Shown: positions 9,844 to 18,833 of the stretch, in pieces | How the letters are laid out: every line of letters begins with the position of its first letter | How positions within the stretch are numbered: the first letter of the stretch is position 1 | Assembly (NCBI RefSeq): GCF_002217395.1 | Contig: NZ_MUHD01000014.1 | Span: forward strand, 279,908-343,907 | From: Flavobacterium plurextorum | GTDB lineage: Bacteria > Bacteroidota > Bacteroidia > Flavobacteriales > Flavobacteriaceae | Length of the DNA: 64,000 bases | Direction of reading: 5' to 3' | Position numbers and translations under genes: made by a program | Notes under the pieces: model-generated | What the model saw: only the letters and a program-made list of their open reading frames with translations | The model's database searches: none | Told to the model about the DNA's origin: nothing

Positions 9844-10326
9844 TTACAAGAACTTTTTATCAAACATAAAAGGGAGTAAGTTTTTTAGGGATGCTGATTT
9901 ATAAACTTCGCCAATTTCGCCCATAAAATAGATTTCAATAGGGGTGTCTTGTTTGATTTCGTATTCTGCAATAGATTGTCTGCATGATCCACAAGGCGGA
10001 ATCGGTGCTTTGGTTTGGTTTGTGTCTGAAGCTGCTGTAATAGCTATTTTTAAAATTTTAGCTTCTGGATAAATACTTCCTGCGTGAAAAATAGCAACTC
10101 TTTCGGCGCATAATCCTGATGGATAAGCGGCGTTTTCTTGATTTGAGCCCAAAACTATTTTTCCGTTGTCTAAAAGTAAGGCGGCTCCAACTCTAAATTG
10201 AGAATAAGGTGCGTATGCTTTTTTGCGAATTTCAACGGCTTGTGTCATTAAATCCTGAATTTCTTCTGAAACTTCTTTTATAGATTCATAAACTGTAAAT
10301 GATGATGTAATGCTTATTTCTTTCAT
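9844..10326 (-). CDS. cdd: Cytidine deaminase
   Basis: This 160-residue enzyme of pyrimidine salvage deaminates cytidine and deoxycytidine. The zinc and catalytic motifs are intact: CAE at 73-75 (ligand C73, proton shuttle E75) and PCGSC at 111-115 (ligands C112, C115). The N-terminal YAPYSQFRVGAAL (38-50) is the substrate-binding segment of the homotetrameric class. It lies downstream of porV with a terminator between them, and upstream of pdhA on the same strand. Confidence 0.94.
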   Translation of the reverse strand: MKEISITSSFTVYESIKEVSEEIQDLMTQAVEIRKKAYAPYSQFRVGAALLLDNGKIVLGSNQENAAYPSGLCAERVAIFHAGSIYPEAKILKIAITAASDTNQTKAPIPPCGSCRQSIAEYEIKQDTPIEIYFMGEIGEVYKSASLKNLLPFMFDKKFL

Positions 10327-10344
10327 TTCTTTTTATGGGAAAAA

Positions 10345-10380
10345 AAATCCAAATTTCTAAGTTTTTAGAAATTTGGATTT
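10345..10380 (-). terminator. Rho-independent terminator after porV
   Basis: A 16 bp perfect stem (arm AAATCCAAATTTCTAA) with a 4-base loop has an A-run on its left, giving a U-run on the minus strand. It lies between the porV stop and the cdd start and should end the porU-porV transcript. Confidence 0.82.
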
Positions 10381-10404
10381 GTGATTGTTTTTTATTTGAT
10401 CTTT

Positions 10405-11613
10405 TTAATATACCTCGTATTTGTCTCCAAAGTTAAAGGTTAAAGAAAAGCGAAGTGTATTTTCTAAAGGATTTTTAACATTTGATGATGAGAATAAATA
10501 AGACACGTCAACTTTCATGATGTTGTATTTAAATCCTGCTCCTAAAGAAAAGAACTGTTTTGCTCCTTTCATTGGGCTTTCATGATAATAACCTAAACGC
10601 ATTGCGAAGGCATCTTGATACATATATTCTGCAGCAACGCTGTAGGTTATTTCTTTTATCTCTTCACTGAAGCCTCCCGGTGCATCTCCAAATGATTTGA
10701 ATATTCCTGATACCCAGCCTGTGTCTTTGTAGTTTTTATAGTTTATAGAATTTGCTTTTTCTTGCGAGATGTCTTCTGGATCTGTAAAATCACCGTCGCC
10801 ATTTGTGTCTACAGGTGTTCCTGGTCCAGGAGGTGTAGGAACTAAAAGTTTTGTCAACTCTACAGAAACTGCTAATTTGTTATAATCATCAAAAATAAAA
10901 TCAAATCCACCACCGACTCTTAAATTTGCAGGCAAAAAGTTTGAGCTTAAATCGTCGTTGTCATAGCTTATTTTTTGACCTAAATTTTGAACATTAAAAC
11001 CGGCTCTCCATCTTCCGTTAAAATCACGGTATGCAATTTCTTCTGATTGATAAAAACCTGCGATATCTACAGCAAATGATCTTGCAGCGGAAGCATCGAC
11101 TTCTCCAGATGGAATTTTTAGGTTTGAGCTGATAAAACGTGCGGCAACTGCCATCGAGAATTTTTCGCTTAATTTTAATGAGTAAGAACCGTCTAGTGCA
11201 AGTTCATTTGGACTTACTTCTCTGGTAGGTTCACTTGGATCTCCAGTTTCTCTTAGCTCAATTCCTCCAAAACCAAAGTATCTAAGACTTCCTGCAAAGG
11301 CACTTCGTTCGTTTATTTTGTTGTAATAAGTTAATTGTCCAAGTGAAATGTCATTGGCTAAATCTGTTAAATAAGGCGTGTAGCTGATTGAAAAACCTTG
11401 GGCATCTTCTGAAAAAGCATATTTAGCGGGATTCCATTGTTGAGAAAAAACATCTGAAGAAGTAGCAACACCTTGGTCAGCAAGACCAGCAGCTCTCGCA
11501 TCTGCAGCAACTAATAAAAAGGGTACTCCTGTTGTAATGGGGCGTTCAATATTTTGGGCTTTTGCGAATGAAATAATTAATAAAGAAATTAATAAAAACG
11601 ATATTTTTTTCAT
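10405..11613 (-). CDS. porV: Type IX secretion outer-membrane protein PorV
   Basis: This 402-residue protein has a signal peptide (1-19, ending SFAKAQ) and a body of amphipathic beta strands ending in a phenylalanine-containing C-terminal strand, as expected for a FadL-type 14-strand barrel. PorV (LptO) is the shuttle that binds cargo C-terminal domains and hands them to the PorU sortase. Recognition rests on the N-terminal pattern ITTGVPFLLVAADARAAGLA, typical of PorV, and on its place 41 bases after porU on the same strand. A calcium-binding-like loop (about residues 266-280, DTNGDGDFTDPED) is visible. Confidence is high because porU, porV and gldJ lie together as in F. johnsoniae. Confidence 0.93.
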   Translation of the reverse strand: MKKISFLLISLLIISFAKAQNIERPITTGVPFLLVAADARAAGLADQGVATSSDVFSQQWNPAKYAFSEDAQGFSISYTPYLTDLANDISLGQLTYYNKINERSAFAGSLRYFGFGGIELRETGDPSEPTREVSPNELALDGSYSLKLSEKFSMAVAARFISSNLKIPSGEVDASAARSFAVDIAGFYQSEEIAYRDFNGRWRAGFNVQNLGQKISYDNDDLSSNFLPANLRVGGGFDFIFDDYNKLAVSVELTKLLVPTPPGPGTPVDTNGDGDFTDPEDISQEKANSINYKNYKDTGWVSGIFKSFGDAPGGFSEEIKEITYSVAAEYMYQDAFAMRLGYYHESPMKGAKQFFSLGAGFKYNIMKVDVSYLFSSSNVKNPLENTLRFSLTFNFGDKYEVY

Positions 11614-11654
11614 TTGTGGGGATAAAGGTATTTATGTTACAAATATATATATTA

Positions 11655-14600
11655 TTATAGAATTACAAGTTTTTCGTATTTTTCTGCTTTTTTATTTGTT
11701 AAATTAGATCGAACGGTAAGTTTATAAATGTAAACTCCTTTTCCAATTCGATCGCCAAAATCATCTTTACCATCCCATGATATTTCTCTAGATAAAAAGC
11801 CTTCTGTAGTAATGATTTGGTTTTTTGTCCAAACTACTTTTCCTGTTATTGTCATTACCTGAACCTGAACATCTAATGGCTCATAAGGTCTGTTGTGAGA
11901 AAACCAAAATTGAGTATAAGTTGAAAATGGATTAGGGTAATTAAGAACGTGTGTTAGTGTTAGTGCATCGTCGCCTACAACTATAAACTGTATTTCGCTT
12001 GTTACAGGATTGTTATAAACATCCCAAGCGGTGAAACTTATTGTGTGCAGACCCGGAGCTAAATTCCGCAGCGGGAAACGCAGATTTCCGTTTGTATAGT
12101 CATCTAATTTTGTTTGGTAGTAATCATTCAGAATATATTGATTGCTTACATCTCCGTCCAAAACGGCAATTATATCATGACCAATTCCGCCGGCAGTGTT
12201 GATGCCGTTTTCGTCTTCTAGAAATGCTAAAAGAAAGGGTGAATCGTTTGTGATACCGCCAGATACAAAAGTCTCATCGTTCATATATAACTTAACTTTC
12301 GGACTTATATTGTCCTGTGGTGCATTTTCGTTTATACCGCCAATTTTAATGATAGTTGTGCTGCCAGTTTGGTTCTCCAGCGCTAGATTTTTCTTTGAAT
12401 AAAAACTAATTCGACCATTGTCAACTGGTATTCTGATGTCTCTTGGTACAACAAAACTAAATTCAAATTGACCATTGGTTACTGATGCATTTCCTCTAAA
12501 AATAGTTTCTCCAAGGGTTTTGAATGAGATTGCAGGACTGTATCCGTCATTGTTTAAAGTTGAGGCTGTAATCATTTTGTCAAAAATAGCGGTTGAGAGT
12601 TCTCCATTATAATTGCTTAAAATGCTGTTGTTTTCGTCTGTTATTTCGCCAGTGATTTTGATTTTTGATAATGATTTAAAGTCAGGAATTGGCTGTGAAA
12701 TTGAAATATCGTTTACTTTGGTTAAATTAATTTTAGGTTTTGGAATAGCGAGCATTAATGCAGGATCACCTATATAAACGATAACATTGCTTGATGAACT
12801 TGGATTCTCGTTTTTTGAAATCCTCAGCGATTCTGCAATACTGTTGTATTGATTGGAACCGTATGAGAGAAGGTTTTTGCTTAAGATGTCGTTGAAATTT
12901 TCGGCATTAAACTGTCCTATTGCTCGCGTCGTTGTCAGCATTGAAATAGCTCCGCCTTTTGGATTCCAAAAAGTATATTCGCCTGCGGTTGGTCTTGTTG
13001 GGTCGTCAAATCTTGAAAACTCACAGGTTATTGTAATAAAAAGCGGGTATTTGTATTGATTGTTTAGGTTTTGTCCGTCTGACTTTTCCCAGATTCGCTC
13101 GCTTGCCAAACCGTCTTCTCCGCCGTGACCTAAATAATTAAAAACTAAAGCTCCTTTTTCAAAAGCATTAAAAAAATCAGTTCTAGCTTTTGGGTAGCGC
13201 GATCCTCCGGCAGAAGCTTCTTGTGTATAAGAATCTAAAATGATTTTGTCAATATTGAAAAAAGGTTTTTCTGTTGCAATTATATCTGCTAGATTGTTTT
13301 GACGAGCTTGCAGAGAAGCATCAGAACTTTGGTCGGAATCGTCGCTTATTAAAACGAAGTTGTTTCTCCAGTTTCCATAAGATTTTGTGTCGTGATATTC
13401 AAGTACTTTGTTGACCATTTCCTGTGCTTGAACATTGTCTGAGACCAACATTCGGCCAACAGCAATGTCAATTCCTCCAAAAGGATAGCCGACAATTCCT
13501 TCGTTGGAGTCCATTAAGCTATAAAAATCATCTGATGCAAATGATGCTTCGCCGGTTGTATTGCTTATTGGGGATTGATAAATAGGTACAATATTGGTGT
13601 TGTTTGGAATTCTATTTTTGTAATCATAAGATGCATCGCCAAACAGATTTACATATTTTATTCTTCTTTCAGGAGATGAAGCGTTATCATAAACGTATTT
13701 AATGCAGTTTCTAATTGCTGCAATATCTTGTTTGCCGGATGAAAATTCCTGATAGATATTTTCAAGCGAAACAACTTTTACACTTAAATTTGAATTAATG
13801 CGATGAAAAACGGCTAATTTTTCTGCTTGTGCGGCCAATGATTTTGGAGTTACAATTATATAATCAATATCTTGAAAGCTGTTTTGGTTGTTTCTAAAAA
13901 GTGTTCCTTTTAAATTTTGATTGGCAATTTTTGACTGATTTTCTTTTAAGGGAGTATAATAATCTGCGGCATCAATTGCGATATATTTTCTAACTTCTCC
14001 CAGGTTTGCTTTGAAGCTGAAAACAGTCTGATTTGTATTTTCAAATCTCGATATATTATATAGGTCTGTAATATCCCAAATTTGAGAAATTGTAGAAGCA
14101 TTTCCGATAGTATAATTTACAATTCCGGTTGTTGAGCCGGCAGCGTTATATTGAAACTTGAATTGTTTGTTTGTGCCGAGAAGTTTTCTTTTAGCGGTTA
14201 AATTGATGTAGTCAAGATAGCCTTTTGAGCCCGGTACACCATTGTTATTATAGGTGAGTTTTATTTTTATGGTTTCGGTACCGGAAAATGTTGTATTTGC
14301 AGGTAGTTTTTGTGTTAGATATTTGATTTCTGAACTTGTCGAAAGGCTGTTGAAGTTTATAGTTCCAATGTTTTGTCCATTTGCAGAAATAATAAAGGAA
14401 GTAGGAGTAAAGGCTGCCGAGGCTGCGTTTAGTTCAATTTTTACTGGCGATGATGTGTCAATGTTAGGGAAGTTAAAAGAAAATTCTTGTTCTTGATTAG
14501 TATCAAATGCTTCTCCAAGCCATTGTCTTCCTAAGTGAACAAGATTGGTTTGATCTACTTCATGAAACTGATAGTCATCAAACGTATTGAGTTCTAAAGT

Positions 14601-15491
14601 GCTGTTTCCTGATGGCTGACTTGCATTTGGAATTCTTTTGCCTTCTCCTCCAGAACTGGTAACATAATAGTAGGATTTTGTATCGTACAGATTTAAGTTT
14701 GTTTGACTTTCAGTGTTCCAATTTTCTACACCTTCGGCATAGAAAAGGATGTAATCTTCATTGTTGAAAATACCGTCATTCTCTCCAATAATCTGAATCG
14801 CATTTTCGATTAGGTCCTCGGGATAATAAATGTTGTTTGATAAAGGAAGCATTTGTCCGCCATTACCATAGATTTTTATTCTTTTTGGGTCAGTTTTTCC
14901 AGGATCAAAACCTAAGCTTTGCAGAAAAGATTTTGAAATTTTGTAAACCCCTGATTTTTCGACATAAAAACGATACCAATCGCCCGAAGCTAATACAGAA
15001 TTTGTTACGGAATTTGATTTTTGAAAAGCTGCGGAATTACTAGTTTTTGCTGTGGCGTTTGTAAGGAAGTAAGAAAATGATCGCAGGCGTTTAAAGCTGT
15101 TTCCTTCCTTTATAATAGGGTATAGAAACAAGAAGTTTTGTTTCGTGTCTCTGGCGCTTGTGCTTCTTAATGATTCGTTGAGTTTGTCTGGGATGTTTTC
15201 AGGGTTTAGGTCGCCTAAGTCAGCTCTTGAAATTGGCTCGTAAATGGTATTTGTAATTTGTACAGAAGAATTATCTGAAAGGTTTGACTGGTTTAGGTTG
15301 AGCAGAAGCGTTAAGTTTTTTTTAGTAATGTCGTACCGAAAAGTGTTTCCTGAAAAGTACGGAATTGTTGTTTTAAAGTCGCCGTAATTCATCTCCTTTT
15401 TAGGTTGCCAATCAAGTGTAAAACTCCCGTTTAACTGAGAGAATAAGAGAATTGGAATCAACAGAAAGGATACTATTAGAAACTGTTTCAT
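11655..15491 (-). CDS. porU: Type IX secretion sortase PorU (C25 family)
   Basis: This 1278-residue protein is the gingipain-type (C25) cysteine transpeptidase that removes the C-terminal domain of type IX cargo at the cell surface and attaches cargo to lipopolysaccharide. It has a signal peptide (1-18), a long beta-rich N-terminal region, and the caspase-like catalytic domain with H789 (in NYLGHGG) and C823 (in ITITCEFSRF). The last roughly 95 residues form a cargo-like C-terminal domain with YPNPF at its start and a GKGVYIYKLTV strand near its end. It is divergent from gldJ (207 bases between the starts) and followed by porV, probably in one transcript. Confidence 0.93.
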   Translation of the reverse strand: MKQFLIVSFLLIPILLFSQLNGSFTLDWQPKKEMNYGDFKTTIPYFSGNTFRYDITKKNLTLLLNLNQSNLSDNSSVQITNTIYEPISRADLGDLNPENIPDKLNESLRSTSARDTKQNFLFLYPIIKEGNSFKRLRSFSYFLTNATAKTSNSAAFQKSNSVTNSVLASGDWYRFYVEKSGVYKISKSFLQSLGFDPGKTDPKRIKIYGNGGQMLPLSNNIYYPEDLIENAIQIIGENDGIFNNEDYILFYAEGVENWNTESQTNLNLYDTKSYYYVTSSGGEGKRIPNASQPSGNSTLELNTFDDYQFHEVDQTNLVHLGRQWLGEAFDTNQEQEFSFNFPNIDTSSPVKIELNAASAAFTPTSFIISANGQNIGTINFNSLSTSSEIKYLTQKLPANTTFSGTETIKIKLTYNNNGVPGSKGYLDYINLTAKRKLLGTNKQFKFQYNAAGSTTGIVNYTIGNASTISQIWDITDLYNISRFENTNQTVFSFKANLGEVRKYIAIDAADYYTPLKENQSKIANQNLKGTLFRNNQNSFQDIDYIIVTPKSLAAQAEKLAVFHRINSNLSVKVVSLENIYQEFSSGKQDIAAIRNCIKYVYDNASSPERRIKYVNLFGDASYDYKNRIPNNTNIVPIYQSPISNTTGEASFASDDFYSLMDSNEGIVGYPFGGIDIAVGRMLVSDNVQAQEMVNKVLEYHDTKSYGNWRNNFVLISDDSDQSSDASLQARQNNLADIIATEKPFFNIDKIILDSYTQEASAGGSRYPKARTDFFNAFEKGALVFNYLGHGGEDGLASERIWEKSDGQNLNNQYKYPLFITITCEFSRFDDPTRPTAGEYTFWNPKGGAISMLTTTRAIGQFNAENFNDILSKNLLSYGSNQYNSIAESLRISKNENPSSSSNVIVYIGDPALMLAIPKPKINLTKVNDISISQPIPDFKSLSKIKITGEITDENNSILSNYNGELSTAIFDKMITASTLNNDGYSPAISFKTLGETIFRGNASVTNGQFEFSFVVPRDIRIPVDNGRISFYSKKNLALENQTGSTTIIKIGGINENAPQDNISPKVKLYMNDETFVSGGITNDSPFLLAFLEDENGINTAGGIGHDIIAVLDGDVSNQYILNDYYQTKLDDYTNGNLRFPLRNLAPGLHTISFTAWDVYNNPVTSEIQFIVVGDDALTLTHVLNYPNPFSTYTQFWFSHNRPYEPLDVQVQVMTITGKVVWTKNQIITTEGFLSREISWDGKDDFGDRIGKGVYIYKLTVRSNLTNKKAEKYEKLVIL

Positions 15492-15574
15492 TATCTAAGA
15501 AAGCGAAAATTAATTAAAAAAAAATTAGTAGGTAAAAATATAGTATTTCATGTTACAGTAAATAATAAAAAGTA

Positions 15575-15582
15575 TATTTTTG
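15575..15582 (+). promoter_or_regulatory. -7 promoter element for gldJ
   Basis: TATTTTTG matches TAnnTTTG exactly, 116 bases before the gldJ ATG in the 207-base gap shared with porU. A TTA, not the preferred TTG, sits at the -33 position. A leader of roughly 105-110 bases is implied. Confidence 0.45.
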
Positions 15583-15698
15583 CGTTCGTAACTATAGGTT
15601 ATTTTCTGGTAAAAAACAGCTAAATAAAATTATTAGAACAGATGTTGCTAATTAAATGTTAATTATTATATTGCAGCACCTAAATTTATCACCTAAGA

Positions 15699-17390
15699 AT
15701 GAGTATGAAAGTAAACAAAATTGTAGTCTTGCAATTAATGATGTCAATGGTATTGATGTTGGGCACGGCTAGTTGTAGCAAAAAATCGAGTTCCACTCAC
15801 GCTTCGAGAGCAACTGGCTGGGATGTAGATAGTCAGAATGGAACTGCTGCTAGAAATGCAGGAAAAAAACAACAGGCAGGACCTGGTTTAGTTTTTGTTG
15901 AAGGAGGTACGTTTACTATGGGTAAAGTACAAGATGATGTTATGCACGATTGGAATAACACACCTACTCAACAACACGTTCAGTCTTTCTATATGGATGA
16001 AACTGAAGTTACCAATGGTATGTACTTAGAATACCTTGAGTGGTTGAAAAAAGTTTTCCCGCCAACAGAAGAAAATTACAAGAATATTTACGAAGGAGCT
16101 TCACCAGATACTTTAGTATGGAGAAATCGTTTGGGGTATAACGAAACGATGACAAATAACTATTTAAGACACCCATCTTATGCAAACTACCCAGTAGTTG
16201 GTGTAAACTGGATTCAAGCTGTTGAATTTAGTAAATGGAGAACTGACCGTGTGAACGAAGCAGTTTTAGAGAAAAATGGTTATCTTCAAAAAGGAGCTAA
16301 AACAAGCGATGTTACTGCTGAAAATGCATTTAATACTGAAGGTTATTTAATGTCTCCTAGTACTTCACGTGGTGGAAGCGAAGAAATTGTAATAAAGAAA
16401 AATCCAAACGGAAAAAGACCAAAAGCTGGAAAAGATGGTGTAGTTCCTGAAGAGAAAAATGTATATGCACAACGTTCTTCTGGAATCATTTTGCCAGAAT
16501 ACAGACTTCCTACTGAGGCTGAATGGGAATATGCTGCTGCAGCAGATGTTGGACAAAGAGAATATAATATTTACAAAGGTCAAAAGAAATATCCTTGGTC
16601 TGGTGATTATACTCGTTCATCAAAACGTAAAAATAAAGGAGATCAATTGGCTAACTTTAAACAAGGAAACGGTGATTACGGTGGAATTGCAGGTTGGTCT
16701 GATGATGGTGCAGATATTACAAACTCTGTAAAAAGTTATGCTCCAAACGATTTCGGTTTATATGATATGGCAGGAAACGTTGCAGAATGGGTTGCCGATG
16801 TTTACAGACCAATTATCGATAATGAAGCAAATGATTTTAACTACTATAGAGGAAATCAATATGCTAAAAACAAAATTGGTAAAGATGGTAAAGTTGAAAT
16901 CGTTACAACTGCTACTATTAAATATGACACATTAAGCAATGGAAAAGTTGTAGCTAGAAATCTTCCAGGAGAAATCGCTCAAGTTCCAGTTGATGAACAA
17001 GAAACTTATTTAAGACAAAACTTCAGTACAAGTAATAATATCAATTACAGAGATGGTGATAAACAATCTTCTAGATATTTTGACTTTGGAGATTCTGAAT
17101 CAGGATCAAAAGCTGATCAAGCAATGTACAATTCTCCTAAACATAACGTAACAACGGATAGTTTAGGTAAAATGATTAGAAAATATGATAATTCTAGTAA
17201 ACGTACTACTTTAATCGATGATAAAGTAAGAGTTTATAAAGGAGGTTCTTGGAGAGATAGAGCATATTGGTTAGATCCAGCTCAAAGAAGATATTTCCCT
17301 CAAGATATGGCAACAGATTACATCGGATTTAGATGTGCTATGTCAAGAGTAGGTGCAAAATCAGAAAGAAAAAAATCACCTAGAAACTAA
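15699..17390 (+). CDS. gldJ: Gliding motility lipoprotein GldJ
   Basis: This 563-residue lipoprotein (lipobox LGTASC, then SKKSS) belongs to the formylglycine-generating-enzyme/sulfatase-modifying-factor fold. FVEGGTFTMG opens the domain, MDETEVTNGMY and LPTEAEWEYAA follow, and KGGSWRDRAYW and GFRCAM close it. The cysteine pair used by true formylglycine enzymes is absent (only the Cys of GFRCAM remains), which fits GldJ acting as a structural and stabilising part of the GldK-GldL-GldM-GldN motor/secretion complex. Residues +2 and +3 after the lipid cysteine are S and K, not the acidic export signal of surface lipoproteins, consistent with a periplasmic face. A second ATG at 15705 (MKVNK) is an equally good start. 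Confidence 0.95.
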   Translation: MSMKVNKIVVLQLMMSMVLMLGTASCSKKSSSTHASRATGWDVDSQNGTAARNAGKKQQAGPGLVFVEGGTFTMGKVQDDVMHDWNNTPTQQHVQSFYMDETEVTNGMYLEYLEWLKKVFPPTEENYKNIYEGASPDTLVWRNRLGYNETMTNNYLRHPSYANYPVVGVNWIQAVEFSKWRTDRVNEAVLEKNGYLQKGAKTSDVTAENAFNTEGYLMSPSTSRGGSEEIVIKKNPNGKRPKAGKDGVVPEEKNVYAQRSSGIILPEYRLPTEAEWEYAAAADVGQREYNIYKGQKKYPWSGDYTRSSKRKNKGDQLANFKQGNGDYGGIAGWSDDGADITNSVKSYAPNDFGLYDMAGNVAEWVADVYRPIIDNEANDFNYYRGNQYAKNKIGKDGKVEIVTTATIKYDTLSNGKVVARNLPGEIAQVPVDEQETYLRQNFSTSNNINYRDGDKQSSRYFDFGDSESGSKADQAMYNSPKHNVTTDSLGKMIRKYDNSSKRTTLIDDKVRVYKGGSWRDRAYWLDPAQRRYFPQDMATDYIGFRCAMSRVGAKSERKKSPRN

Positions 17391-17412
17391 GTTTTAGAAA
17401 TTTCAACATAAA

Positions 17413-17461
17413 AAATTCCAAATTCCAAAAGCTGAATATTTCAGTATGGAATTTGGAATTT
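17413..17461 (+). terminator. Rho-independent terminator after gldJ
   Basis: A 15 bp perfect outer stem (arm AAATTCCAAATTCCA) encloses a second small hairpin (CTGAA/TTCAG) and ends in a T-run. It lies 22 bases after the gldJ stop and separates gldJ from murF. Confidence 0.82.
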
Positions 17462-17509
17462 TTTTATTGTTTTTTTTCTATTTTTATGGTCTATTAAATA
17501 AAAAATTAA

Positions 17510-18796
17510 ATGAATATTCAGGACATTCATAATTTGTTTTTACAATGTAAATCAGTTTCAATTGACACAAGGAAAATTGAAAAAGAATCGATGTTTTTTG
17601 CCATTAAAGGAGAGAATTTTGATGCCAATACCTTCGCACAAAAAGCACTCGATTTAGGAGCATTATTTGTTGTTATTGACAACGAATCTTATTTGATCGA
17701 TGAGCGGACTATTCTTGTAAAAAACAGTTTAGAAACATTGCAGGAACTTGCAAAATATCATAGAACCTATTTAAAACTGCCAATTATTGCTCTTACAGGA
17801 AGTAACGGAAAAACTACTACAAAAGAGCTTATAAATGTCGTTTTGTCTAAAAAGTTTAAAACAAAAGCTACGATTGGTAATTTAAATAATCATATTGGAG
17901 TTCCGTTGACACTTTTGTCTTTTACAAAAGAAACTGAAATTGGAATTGTTGAAATGGGTGCCAATCATAAAAAAGAAATTGAGTTTTTATGTGAGATTGC
18001 GCAGCCGGATTATGGTTATATAACAAATTTTGGTAAAGCACATTTAGAAGGTTTTGGCGGCGTCGAAGGAGTTATACAAGGAAAAAGCGAGATGTATCAA
18101 TATTTGGCAAAAAATGATAAACTTGTTTTCGTAAATCTTGAAGATCCTATTCAAATCGAAAAATCGCAAGGAATAAAAGCATTCACTTTTGGAGTGAATA
18201 AAAAGAATGCTGATCTTGAAATTAAAAACATTACAGCAAATCCTTTTGTGATTGTTACTTATGAAGATTTTGTTGTTGAGTCTCATTTAATTGGACTTTA
18301 TAATGCAAATAATATAAATGCAGCTGTAACTATAGGTAAATATTTTGAGGTTGAAAATAAGGCCGTAAAAGAAGCTATTGAGAATTATATTCCTGAAAAC
18401 AACAGATCACAGTTGTTGAAGAAAGGCTCAAATGAGATCATTTTAGATGCTTACAACGCAAATCCGAGTAGTATGGCAGTTGCGATAGTAAACTTTGTGC
18501 AATTAGAAAACAAAGGAAAAATAATGATTCTTGGCGATATGTTTGAGCTAGGTGATGAAAGTCAAAAAGAACATAAAATAATAGTAGATTCTTTAATAGG
18601 ACAAAACGAATGTTTGAGTTATTTGATTGGGAAATCATTTTATGAACATAAAATTTTAAGTGACACAATCAAATTTTTCGAATCATTTGATTCGTTTGCA
18701 GATTATCTTAAAACAATTCAGTTTAAAAATAATACCATTTTAATAAAAGGCTCAAGAGGAATGGCTCTTGAACGTACATTAGAATATATCTTATAA
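17510..18796 (+). CDS. murF: UDP-N-acetylmuramoyl-tripeptide--D-alanyl-D-alanine ligase MurF
   Basis: This 428-residue cytoplasmic Mur ligase adds D-Ala-D-Ala to the UDP-MurNAc-tripeptide, the last soluble step of peptidoglycan precursor synthesis. It has the N-terminal UDP-binding domain (1-90, with SIDTRKIEKESMFFAIKG), the ATP P-loop GSNGKTT at 97-103 (K101), NLNNHIGVPLTLL (about 123-135), EMGANHKKEIEFL (about 146-158), and a C-terminal domain with DAYNANPSSM (about 311-320). Length is slightly short of the gamma-proteobacterial enzyme but normal for Bacteroidota. It is separated from gldJ by a terminator and stands as a single gene. Confidence 0.93.
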   Translation: MNIQDIHNLFLQCKSVSIDTRKIEKESMFFAIKGENFDANTFAQKALDLGALFVVIDNESYLIDERTILVKNSLETLQELAKYHRTYLKLPIIALTGSNGKTTTKELINVVLSKKFKTKATIGNLNNHIGVPLTLLSFTKETEIGIVEMGANHKKEIEFLCEIAQPDYGYITNFGKAHLEGFGGVEGVIQGKSEMYQYLAKNDKLVFVNLEDPIQIEKSQGIKAFTFGVNKKNADLEIKNITANPFVIVTYEDFVVESHLIGLYNANNINAAVTIGKYFEVENKAVKEAIENYIPENNRSQLLKKGSNEIILDAYNANPSSMAVAIVNFVQLENKGKIMILGDMFELGDESQKEHKIIVDSLIGQNECLSYLIGKSFYEHKILSDTIKFFESFDSFADYLKTIQFKNNTILIKGSRGMALERTLEYIL

Positions 18797-18797
18797 T

Positions 18798-18829
18798 AAA
18801 AAGCCATTCGTTATCTCGAATGGCTTTTT
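18798..18829. terminator. Bidirectional terminator between murF and the PUL regulator
   Basis: A 13 bp perfect stem (arm AAAAAGCCATTCG) with a 6-base loop is flanked by A- and T-tracts. It begins 1 base after the murF stop and ends 4 bases before the stop of the convergent regulator, serving both. Confidence 0.85.
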
Positions 18830-18833
18830 CAAT

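Noticed and set aside
16365..16935. Several frames overlapping gldJ
   Set aside because: GldJ is a complete, recognised protein here; these are alternate-frame shadows.
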